Of a stretch of 64,000 nucleotides of DNA, positions 37,201-49,447 are shown piece after piece. The translations under genes and the position numbers were made by a program. Below the pieces are notes generated by a model. It worked only from the letters and a program-made list of their open reading frames with translations, ran no database searches and was not told where the DNA came from. This DNA is from Plecoglossus altivelis (lineage: Eukaryota > Chordata > Actinopteri > Osmeriformes > Plecoglossidae). Location: the NCBI GenBank assembly GCA_036571765.1, contig BROE01000003.1:10297744-10361743 (forward strand). The letters are read 5' to 3'. Position 1 is the first letter of the stretch, and each line of letters opens with the position of its first letter.

Positions 37201-40200
37201 AAATTTATTATATATTATATATATATATTTATATTTAAAAAACGCAATAAAGGAGTGTCTTCCAGTAGCATTCCAGTGTAAGTCAATCTACAATACAGTG
37301 AAGAAGCCAGCCATTTAGCATGACTTAGTATGACCGTGGACATCAGCGCTAATATTGAGGCTATGACAGAAGGGTTTTACCTCCACAGTAAGCTGGCTGT
37401 AGGTCTCTAACACCTTGTCCTGCGCCTCGTCGAAGGCGTTCTCCAGCCTCTGCTCCAGCATCTGGGAGAAGCTGCAGGAGTGAACGCTGTCTGTCGGCCC
37501 CACGAACCTCAGAACTGGAACGCAGAGCAAAACCGGCGGTAAAGCGGTCGCCATAGAAACGGCCAAGCCATTTTAAACATCGCGCAGCTCCTGCCTTTGT
37601 CTTTTGTTTGAGATGGTTTATTTGGGGGGATGCCCTTGAGACAAGAGTTCCTTTCTAAAGAGGGTGCGGACTGTTCAGGGTCAAACCACGGTGACATGGA
37701 CCGACGGTGCAATGTGCTGTTCAAGGCACTGCGGTTAAGCTCACTTTACCTGTCCACCTGTGAGTGAATCAACGCGCCTCACCTGTCTTCAGCTGGTGGT
37801 GGATGCTGGGCGGCTCCCTCCAGGTCGCCACGGGGACGAGGACCGCCTTGATGAGGGGCGTGTGCTGCCTGATGTCGGAGAGCAGCTTGTCGAAGCCGTA
37901 AGCGTTCACAGCCTCCACCACGGCTGAAGAGATGTACACAGTCTTGCCGCTGGACACGTAGTAGGCCAGGGTGACGTTGTGAGGGCTGCAGATATCCCTC
38001 TCAACCTGGCAGAGGCAGAGAACAAAGGCTTTTGCACTTGGCCCTTTGATGTATAGAACTAAAGAGATCGTTAGAAACACATAAAAAATTCCCACTGGAA
38101 AATAATGAATAGATTGGTATCTAAGATCCAAAAGTCTGAGTTCACCATTAGCAAACGCTGAAATTGTGGTAGTAGACTTTTGCTCCCTACTGTAATTATA
38201 CTTGCATAAATAGTATCTATATTTCACGGTGCCATTATTAAATACATATAAATTAGTGGGGGGAATGTTCACTCCTGAGTAGAATAACAAGCAAACTACT
38301 TTATCGAACCAGGTGTCCAGCCAGTCCCATTACTGCTGTCTAGGGAGCTGTGGGCCATGTGCTGCAATCAGGCTATAGGAAACATGGGTTTATCAGCCCC
38401 AACCACTCCCCACCAGCCTCATCCCTGCTTCCTCTCTCCAGGGTGAATCTGCAGCAGAGGGCCAGAACTCCCTGACTGCATGCAGCTGTTGTTGCTGCTG
38501 CTGTTGTTGTCTCCCACTGATCACCTCCGGGGCTGACCAGCAATAATGAATGTGGACCGATGGAGATTACAGACAGAGACGGAGAAAAGAAAGAGTGAGC
38601 GAGGGTGGAAGAGAAGGGGAGGGTGAGGAGGGAGACAGAGCATGAGAGAGGGAGAGAATGTGAAGGAGAGAGAGGAAGAGAGAGGGAAAACATAAGCGAG
38701 ATGGAGAGAGAGGGAGAGGGAGAGAGGGAATGATAACAGAGAGAGTAAGCAGGGAGGGAAAGAAAGAGAGAGAATGCAAGCGAGCGTGAGAGAGCGCATG
38801 GTAGTAGATACTTCTACAGAGGAGAAGTAGACACAGAAATAATAGGGGTCTGGGCACTCTGCTTTATAAGAACCATTCTATGCAGAGGAGACTAATGCTT
38901 GTAAAATGCTACACCTATTCACCACAAAAAAGGCTATTTATCATCCGATTGGAATCCTTTCACCATTAGTCACTTCAGCCTGTTTCATAAGCATACAGAG
39001 AGGAGGCAGCCCAGAACACTGAACAGGTGAGGTAGAGTCAGGACAGGCAAATGAGACAGGTGAGGTAGAGTCAGGACAGGCAAAGGAGACAGGTGAGGTA
39101 GAGTCAGGACAGGCAAATGAAACAGGTGAGGTAGAGTCAGGACAGGCAAATGAGACAGGTGAGGTAGAGTCAGGACAGGCAAAGGGGACAGGTGAGGTAG
39201 AGTCAGCAGAGGTAAAGGCAGGAGTTAAAGCAGAGTCAGGAGAGGCAGAGGAGACAGGAGAGGTAAAGTCAGGAGAGGCAGAGGAGACAGAAGAGGTAGA
39301 GTCAGGACAGGCAATGAAAACAGGTGAGAAGTTAGGACAGGCAAGAGACAGGTGAGGTAGAGTCAGGACAGGCAAAAGAACAGTTGAGTAGAGTCAGGAC
39401 AGGCAAATGAAACAGGTGAGGTAGAGTCAGGACAGGCAAATGAGACAGGTGAGGTAGAGTCAGGACAGGCAAATGAGACAGGTGAGGTAGAGTCAGGACA
39501 GGCAAAGGAGACAGGTAGGTAGAGTCAGGACAGGCAAATGAAACAGGTGAGGTAGAGTCAGGACAGGCAAAGGAGGAGTCAGGAGATGTAGAGGCAGCAG
39601 AGGTAAAGGGCAGGAGAGGCAGAGGAATCAGGAGAGGCAGAGGAATCAGGAGAGGCAGAGGAATCAGAAGAGGCAGAGGAACATTTATTGGCGGTCTCTC
39701 CTGGACAGGGCAGCGTGGTGTCTGACCTGTGCCTGTGCGTGGGAGTCATTCAGAGCCCTCTGCAGGGCGTGGCTCAGGCCTCTGGACAGGTTCTGTTTCA
39801 GGATGATGTCCAGACGGTTCCTCCTCATCTGGATGGACAGAACTGAGGAACAGTACAAGGTCAGGGGTCAAGGGCAGGGGGCAGAAGCAGCGGACAGTCA
39901 AGTACTATTGCATGTAACTTCTAATGTGGCACTACTAAACCAATTAATGGAAATCAAGGCTTTTCACTGACGGTCCATCAATCTATCGAACACACATGGT
40001 CAGATATTGCAAAACAAGGAATGTTCTGGAGCAGCATGGTGATCAGGTTGAAGACAGGCCCTGAGGTAGTGCAGGAGGAGAGTGTTACCTGTCTTCACCC
40101 AGGACCTTTCAGTGATGTTGCAAGGCAAAGGCATCTGCTCTGCGTTGGTGCTTGAGGGAGGTTCACTGGTGGTCTGGGCCAGAGGAGTGGTGGTGGTGGT

Positions 40201-43133
40201 CGTGGGCTGGGTGGTGATAGGAAGGGTCGGAGTCTGAGTGGTGGTAGGACTGGTTGTGGGTGTAGGAGCAACTGTGGTCGTTGTTGGAGATGGGGTCGTT
40301 GTGGTTGTGGAGATAGTTGTAGTGGTCGGTGCAGTGGTTGCCTCTGTGGTATTGGGCTGTTCTGGCGTGGTTTTCGGGGTTGTAGTTGTGGTCATGGATA
40401 CGGTTGTGTTCGGCGGGACGGTCACAGTAGTTGTGGTCTCGATCAAAGGAGTAAAGGTTGTTGTGGTGACCGTGGTGAGCTGCAGGCTGTCGTTGGTCAC
40501 AGTGTCTGGCGGGGCATTTGTGACTGAGTCAGTGGGTGAGTGTGCTGTCGTGAAGGGGGGGGTATGTGTGGCAGTGGTGATGGAGGAGGTGGGGAGGGTG
40601 GAGTGTGAGGAGGCAGGGAGGGTGGTGAGGGAGGAAGTAGGGAGGGTGGTGAATGAGGGGGTGGGGAGGGTGGTGTTGGCTGGGCCCTGAGGGACTGTGG
40701 CGTTCCGGAGGAAGGTGGAGAAGGGACTGGTCACGTTGGCGGGCAGTGTGACATCGTTGTCATTTAGAGTGGACAGAGAGGATTCAGGGACAGTCGGGAG
40801 GTCCCAGGCATTTTCTGGAAAAACAACATAGATGTGTAACAGAATTGTAGACTATCAGAATATGTGGTCAAATAGATGGAAATGGGAGGTTGGGTAACAT
40901 ACACGATATTGGAATACCTGGGAGCAGGAGATGGAGTGATGGATTGAGGGATAGAATGATGACGTATGGAATTAAGATGAACACTGAGCAAAGCGAGATG
41001 TTATTAAGTCATCAATAAATCAATGAGGAAGAGGAGGAGAAGCAGCCAGAGCAGGAAGGTGAGGACGAAGATGAAAATCATGACGATAAATCACATACTG
41101 TAAATTATGGAGACAGAATTATGGAGACAAAAGACCATCCATTACTTTAATAGAAAGAGCAAGGCACATAGATATAACAAATAGTTTAGTTCTAAAGGTA
41201 CAGCTAGCAGTTACCTGGGCTTGTGCTGGTGTTGGTGCTGCCCGTGTATCCTGGTTCTACAGTTTCTGCTGGTACAGACTTTGGCCCTGTGGTCTGACCG
41301 CCAGAGCTGAGGGTTAAGGGTTGTTTGGACTGCAGAACCGGGGCCTGGACCTTAGACACCACGACTGGAGACTGGACCCCAGGTACTGAAACCGTAGCCT
41401 GGACCTTGGACACAACAATAGGGGCCTGGTCTTTAGATGGGAGCTTTGGGCTCCTGCTTGACCCCTGTTGTGGTTGCTGACTCTTTGACCCCTGTGACCT
41501 CTGGTTGGGGTTGGCCACCACGGTCAGAACTGAGGAGAAGGCCGGCTGCTCCCTGGCCCTGTCTGATACTTTATCAGGAACCACATCAGAGTCTGTGGGC
41601 AAGGCTAGCTGGTGACCCTCTTCATCCTCCTTCATCTCTGGTCCTGCCCCGGCTCCGGCCCCGGCTCCGGCCCCAGCCCCGGCCCCGGCCCCAGCCCCAG
41701 CCCCAGCCATGGGCTCTGCTCTGGAGGATAGGTTGGCATGCAGCGCTGGGGCCACGGGCATAGCTCCAAGCCCCGCTGACTCAGGCTGACGGCCTTCATC
41801 TGGAAAACAGAGAGACAGAGAGAAAGACAGATAGATAGATGGAAAGGGAGAATGAGGGAGAGGGGGGAATTAACAAGAGAGGAGCAGTGTGCTCTGTTTG
41901 ACTCACTATTAGACCTACAGGGCTCTGTATGTCCATAGCCAGTCACTATTGCCATCCTAAAAATATTGCTGTTCTTCAAAATAGAATTATACATATGTGG
42001 TACTTCTAGATTGCCAACAGGCTTATGGGAAGGAGAGGATACTGTAATTCCTCAAACAATATTAGCATAATATGCAAGGACAAAAACACACGCACGCAAA
42101 TACACACAAACGAACGAACACACTCCAGTGCACACAAACAGATATATAAACAGCCTCAAAAACACATCCACACAAACCCACACAGACACTTTCACACGCA
42201 ATATTTTTACATATAGACACAAAAGCACACACAGAAATCCAAACAGACACATTCACACGCAAAAACACACCAAAAAAAAACAAATCTTAGTCATCCAGGG
42301 ATAAAGAATTATAAAACTGTGACTGTGAAAAATATAATCCTTAAGTAGGTCACTTATGTGTTTTTTTTCCAGGATAAAACGTACAAGGGAATTATTTTTG
42401 ATGTTCCCAACAACCAAACTAGGACAAACATACAGTACAACTAAGCAGCTGTCACTGACAACAAACAGACCAGAGAAGCAATCTGTTCATAGCCTGGCCT
42501 AACTTTCCCTAACCTTTCCTAGCCTGGCCTAGCCTTACTTAGCCTGGCCTAGCCTTCATTAGCCTGGCATAGCCTTCCTTAGCTTGGGCTAACCTTCCTT
42601 AGCCTGGCTTAGCCTTCCTTAGCCTGGCCTAGCCTTCCTTAGCCTGGCCTAGCCTTCCTTAGCTTGGCCTAACCTTCCTTAGCCTGGCTTAGCCTTCCTT
42701 AGCCTGGCCTAGCCTTCCCTAGCCTGGCCTAGCCTTCCTTAGCTTGGCCTAACCTCCCTTAGCCAGGCCTAGCCTTCTCTATCCTGGCCTTCCTTAGCCA
42801 AGCCTTACCTGGCCTTGTCTAGTATCTCATTGCCTTTCTTAACATTTCCTGGCCTTCTTTAGCTTTATCTTGTCTTCCTTCCCTAGCCTGACCTGGCCTA
42901 GCCTAGCCTGTTCTAGCCTGGGCTAGTCTTCCGTACTCAGGTCCAGCCATCCCTTGCCTGGTCTAGCCATCCCTGGAGATGAACAAGTTACTCCTTTATG
43001 TTCATCCAAGCAAGACACTTTGTACTTTCAAAGGCACATTCCCTCAGAGGAACTGATAGATGAGGAGGAAGCTTCTAATATGGTTGATTCTGTGGCGAAA
43101 AAGAGAGAGAAAGAGAGATAGATGGAGAGAGAA

Positions 43134-43192
<59 letters not shown>

Positions 43193-46100
43193 AGTGTCTG
43201 GCAGACCTCCCAGGCTACATTTGCACCTCCATTCTGAGAACACAGTTTCCACACTCTCATAATATTCATGGGAGGATTGCTTCATTTAAGGCAGGATTTG
43301 GAAAGCAAGCCAGTCTTGTACTACAAGGTCAATGCTCACGTTGCCTAGAATACATGAAAAGAATTCCAACATCTATACAAAGTACAGTTTTCTTACCTTT
43401 CATACATACAATACCCTAGGCACCATAGTGTACGATCAGAAACAAAAGCTATTCATCCCATACAAAGTTATGATCAACTACTTTAAAAATCCACAACATA
43501 CTCAAGTAAATAAGCACATCCTATACAAATAAGAACCCAGATTTGTCTCCTTACACTCAGAGCAGGATGTATTTCAGCAAGCAGTTATCTGACAGGGACA
43601 TGCTAGTGTGAATGGTGTAAACCTCACGTGTCCATGCCTGTCCCAGTGTGGCTTAAAAAAGGCCTTTCTCCTACAGACAACCACCTGCCCGGACTTAGAA
43701 CAGCATATGGACCCCTCACTCAAGGAGCGACCAGGGAGGATGAAGCATGTGTGTCTATATGTTCATGTGTGTGAGTGCCAGCATGCATGTGTTTGGCATT
43801 ATCATCTATCACCAGAATGATGGTGTGCAGCGAAAGGAAGTTGCACGCGGAAAAAAAATGGTAACGACAGTGCATATTATCAAGAGGTGAGAATGTGTGG
43901 GCAGCGTAGATATACAACTTGTTTTGTACTTGTTGTGTTGTTCTAGTCCATCTTTCCCATGGTAACACAATGATGACATGGGGTCCCTGCTATTGGAGGG
44001 ACCAGCCTTGCACGTGTGCAGAGCTGAGCTGGTGGGACACGACAGAGAAACATGGGCGGACATCCAGACAGGCATTTACTCTGCTCGCAAATACCTCGTG
44101 GCCTCATTTTTTAGACGTGAAAAAATGGAGAGAAACAGTCACTGTTGACATGGATGTGATCTGACAAGCTAGGTGAAATGTTGGTTCGCTCAATCGCCCG
44201 GCACAACACTGGACCAGCGCTGGCTCTGGCCTGGATGCTAAGTGGGGTAGCCTTCCCGTAGACCTGCAAATGAAATCAAATGAAATGGTATACATACAGC
44301 CCTTTTTACAACTACCTGTTACATAGTAGGGTTTTACAGACGCCCACTGATACCTATAACCAATATCAATCCGCAAAGAGCGCATTTTATTAAGATGTTG
44401 TAAGAAGCAGAAGGGCTGACATGGAACCTTGATATGGAGCTCTGTCCATATATCTACTAGGGAGGCTAGGCTGTAGGGGAGTAAGGGCTATAGGAGCTCA
44501 TATGGAGCCATGCCTACTGAAAGCAGGTGGACAGGAACGGGTTGATGGGTAACTGGCCAATTGACTTGTAACCCAATGAGGCTCAGTGGTCGTCATCCAA
44601 CAAAATGACGATGGACGCCACAGTGACAGGATGGACACCTCAACACTTCCTGCCGGCATTCCAGGTCTCCATCTGTCCATGTGAGACCGAGGGTGGATCT
44701 GGTGGAGGTTATCTCATACCAGAATACCTGCAGGCTGCAGACACAGTGGAGTGAAGCCCAAGCAACCGCTCTGCATTCGATGCAGGTAGACAACGACCGA
44801 GACAGGCTGTCCTTTCAAGCTTGGATTGTGCCACGCACTTGTTAGCGAAAGCAACGCAAATTACTGCTGTGATAGCAGCACTGTATGAGCCTCATCGTTA
44901 AAACCCCCAACTGCTTAGCGCCAGTGTTCAACATGAAATAGACGCCAGTCTGTGGTGGCAGCAGAGCCGGGTGTCTGGCAGAGCTTCTGATTAAAGAGAG
45001 CATTAAACAGTTTGGGATGAGAGGAAACGAGGGCATCGTAAAGGACTCAGCCATGGGTATTGACAGCAACCCTTGGATGGGCTGGAGAAACGAACGCAGT
45101 TTTTTTTTTTTGAAATGGTAATTGAGGAGGGAGTCAGACAAGTGCGGGGCTTTGGTGTTAGTAAGCCATCTTGACTTGGTTACATCAGTGGAATGTGGCT
45201 GTGTTTGGATAGCAGCACCTAAACTCATATTTACCTTTCAAAGGCCAAACGAAAATGTGACCTTTTAGGAAGCTGTATTGTATTCAAAATGCCATCATGA
45301 CTCTTTATAAGTACCCTCGATATAAATTTGGCTGCATTGAAACTCTTGACCTTAAAACAATATACTGGCAGTATAAAACTCCTTTGAGTAATCTCTTTCA
45401 TCTGTGGTTTACAGGTTTAATCTAGGTTAGGGGAAACAAGCCTTTGGTGTTACAGAGCGTGGATTATTAATCTCTGCAAAGGAAGTACCATTCAGGAGAG
45501 CCATTAAACTTGTAGGATGCTTTCTAAACCTGATAAACAAAAAACTTGAGCTGTCGTGGCTAGTGAGGCGGACACGGCGACATGGCCTCAGCTGTGCTAG
45601 GATCCCACCATCCCTTGTGACTGGGTAAGACAGTCATGTGACTCGCTCCTGAGCCTGGGGTAGGTCAGGCAGACAGGCGAGAGAGAGAAAAAGAGAGGTA
45701 GAGAGAGAGTGAGAGGAGAAAAAGAGAGAGCAACAGAGTCTTTCCACACACCATTCTCACCACACCCAGTCATGGTGACCTCGGGCCACATAATGCAAGC
45801 AGTATGGCTCCGAGCAGGAAACAACTGGCCAGATGGCTAACCTGGAAGGTGATAGGGAACATGGCAGCGTACGGTGATGGTTCAGTTAGAGGTAAGAGAC
45901 AGTTCTGGATAAGATCATAAACGTGCAGGGTGGGGTAAAGATGAGAGGCTACACAGAAGGGGACAAAACAAACACTATTACATCATTCTCTAAATCCACT
46001 TTAGCCAACACACACAAACACACACAGAGAGGTGCACTGATGCACACACGCACACACACACCCATCATCAATCCTAATCCGTCCTTTTTCAAACCTCGAC

Positions 46101-49100
46101 ACACCTGCTACCACAGCCGGACTTGTCAGATGATTATGTGACACATGGGGATGAGACATAGATGGGATGATGTGTAGATGGGATGAAGCATAGATGGGAG
46201 GAAGAATAGATGGGATGAGGTGCAGATGTTATGAAACATAGATGGGATAAGGTGTGGATGGGATGAAGCATAGATGTGATGAAGCAATAGATTTGATGAA
46301 GCGTAGATGGGATGAGGTGTGGATGGGATGAGGTGCAGATGTGATGAAGCACAGGTGGGATGAGGTGTAGGTATGATGAAGCATGGATGGGAGGAAGAAT
46401 TGATGTGATGAGGTGCAGATGTAATGAGGTGTAGATGTGATGAGGTGTAGATGGGATGAAACATAGATGGGATGAGCAGTTCCTGCGGCAGTTCCTTTGT
46501 GTGCTATAGTCAAGGTCTGGGCAGAGTAACCTTCAGGTGCAATTAAAATCACTGTGGTACGGGACTGAAATATTGAAAACCTTCTAACCTGCTGTAAGGA
46601 AGGGTTGGTTGAAGATGCTCTTTCACCCCTACATACACTCTCTCACCCTCCCCCAGTCCTTCTCACCCCTTCCTCACCTCTCCCCGAGCTCTCCTCACCC
46701 CTCCATCACCCTTCCCCCTGCCCTCCTCACTTCTCCCTCCCACACATCCCTCCTGACCCCCATCAGCTCTCATCATCCTTCCTTCAGTCATCCACTCAAT
46801 GTCTTTGTTCCTCCTTCAATCTTTCTCACCTGTCCCTCAATCCTCCTCACCCCAGTTCCTCTTCTCCTCACCCTGGGAAAGGCTCTGTAGCTCTACCAAA
46901 GGAGCCCCTTGCACGTAGGGTACCAGAGCCGCCCCAGCCCAGCTCTCTGCCCCACCAGAGCCCCCCCCAGCCCAGCTCTCTTCCCCGCCAGAGCACCTCC
47001 AGCCCAGCTCTCAGCCCCACCAGAGCTTCCCTCCAGCCCAGCTCTCAGCCCCACCAGAGCTTCCCCCCAGCCTGGCTCTCAGCCCTACCAGAGCCGCCCC
47101 CCAGCCCAGCTCTCAGCCCCACCAGAGCCGCCCCCCAGCCCAGGTCTCAGCCCCACCAGAGCCGCCCCCCAGCCTGGCTCTCAGCCCCACCAGAGTGCTT
47201 GCAGTCTTGATGATTTAATTTTATGAGACAGTTTAGTTTAAAATTAGACTTGCATAATCATACCAACAGAAATAAATATAAAAAAATGTAATATGCCTGA
47301 ATACATTGCCTGGTCTGTGTTTAAATTTCATGCTTGAGGTGCGTGTATTAAATTTTTATGACAAGTGCTTTTAGATTTTGGTTAATTCTGTGAGCCATAC
47401 AATACACATTCACAAACACACATGCTACACGAAGAAACAGTGAAAGTGTAGCGGTGCGGGACAGATGAAAGGAAGTGAGAGAGACCAAAATGAGAGTCAG
47501 AGAGAGAGAGAAAGATACAGAGGAACAGCACATCTTGACTCATGTGGCCCCACGTCAAAGAGAAAATCACGGAAGCTTCCAGCGACAGCCTTTTTCAGCC
47601 ATCCAGGCACGAACACTCCCATTGATAAGCGCCGTTGAGAGGTTAAGTGAATATGCTGTGATTTAGTACAACAAAGACTGCTGCAGGATCACTGTCATGT
47701 GACAGCATACAGCCAATGACATCGCTGGACAGCAAGTTCTGCAAGTTATGCCCTGTCAACGCAGGAAGGTGATGGGGGGGCGGGGAGAAAGGGGGGGGGG
47801 GGGGGGAGGTGTCCATGGTGGGGAGCCATGGTTTGTAAGCTGCGAGGGGGGATTTGAAGGTGCATATGGTGCAAGTGCAGAAAGCCATTTCATTATCGTC
47901 TCTGGGAATGACAGGCACTAATCGGACAGAGGTCATCTATGATCCAACTGCACTGCAGACTGTGTTGATGACTGGCTCGCGCCATAAGAAAAACTCCGGC
48001 AGATATCAAGATGAAGAGGAGGGCTTGCATACTGTATGACACCAATTCATTCAATCAAATCTAAATCTATAATAATCTAGACAATATGTTAATCTGAACG
48101 ATGAATTTAGCACACCAACACACGCACACAGATCCATGTTCTCTTTGTTAGTCAACACATATTTGTGCTTTTTGTGTGTTTTTTACAGTAGAGTTGCAGG
48201 GGGAGCCAGTCATCATTTGGCTTGCATCTTATATTATGCAACACACACTCACTCACTCACACACACACACACACACATACACACACACATACACACACAC
48301 ACACACTCACACACACACACACACGCATAGCCTTCGTGTCTCTGGCTGCTCCGCTGCTGTTTTTCAGACAGTTAAGAACACAGATCAGAGAATCTAGACT
48401 GGGTAAGCTGCTGCATCAAGCAATGAGCATGGCTGGATTGCCACAGTTGCGGGCTATCTGTGGGTGTCTATGTAGTTCAGAAGCTGCTGCTGAGTATGAG
48501 TAGCTGGGATAGCTGTAGCCGTTGCTAGCTGAGTAGCTGTGTAGCTGTGACATGGTTTTCAGTGGGCTTGTGCCAGGTTGGCTTCATCTTGAGGGAGCGA
48601 CATTTGAAAGCACTAATATGAAGCACTTGCAAGGTAAAACGGATGTTAACTGGATTAAATGAATTAGCAAGGGCATAAAAGTCTACAGTGACAGCAGGGA
48701 AATTGAGTTTTCTTTATCCAAGGCTGTAGGAAGCTTCCAGCCTTGTGCATAAAGCTTTGCTCCCCAAACCCCAATACCTCACACATGACATGAAGACTTT
48801 GTCAGAGTACTAATCATGCTGTACATCAGTCTTCCCTTTCATACTGTGTTATTTGTATTGTGAAAACTCTGTACTGTACAGTACAATGTGCAGAAGTTCT
48901 TTAGTCCTGCCATAGCAATTTCCCAACACAATATAGCCAAGCTGTAGGAGGGATGTTGAGACACGGAGACAGACAGGCAGACAAACCCATTGGCTCGGCG
49001 TTTCTGAGCTCTTTCAAGTGCGTAATCTGCGACCCCCCCTCCCAGTCGCACAGCAAGTGAACAACTGCTTCTGCCGTCAAGGCCAGATGTCAGCCCAACT

Positions 49101-49410
49101 CCGCGCACATCCATCTACACGCGTACTCTCACAATAGACCAGTCGAAACGAGGAGGAGACGGAAGAGAGGAAGGAGGGAAGCGAGGATGTTTACCGAGCC
49201 CAGTAAAAACACGTAGTGTTTTCAGGGGTTTAAAGGAACAGAAAAATGCGACAGGAATTAAGTCCACGTGAATATTTTCTCTTCTGATCTAAAAAGGTCT
49301 TGATTACATTTTTCACATATAGGACAAGAGTGTCTCTTTCGCTGAGATTTGTACGGCTGCATCCTAACAGGGTCAAGGCTACCCCCCCCTCTCCACACAC
49401 ACACACACAT

Positions 49411-49447
<37 letters not shown>

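Noticed and set aside
38941..39375. 144-codon open frame with CPDSTSPVSFA repeats in the orientation of the KIAA1549L-like gene
   Set aside because: The 33-base intronic minisatellite explains it. The flanking exons 4 and 5 join in perfect phase without it.
42490..42960. CRISPR-like direct repeat array
   Set aside because: The units are contiguous with no unique spacers, in a vertebrate intron; it is a minisatellite.
46609..47226. Plus-strand Pro/Ser-rich protein of about 200 codons
   Set aside because: The C-rich minisatellite and preceding CT-rich tract account for it. It lies antisense in intron 1 without splice or start context.
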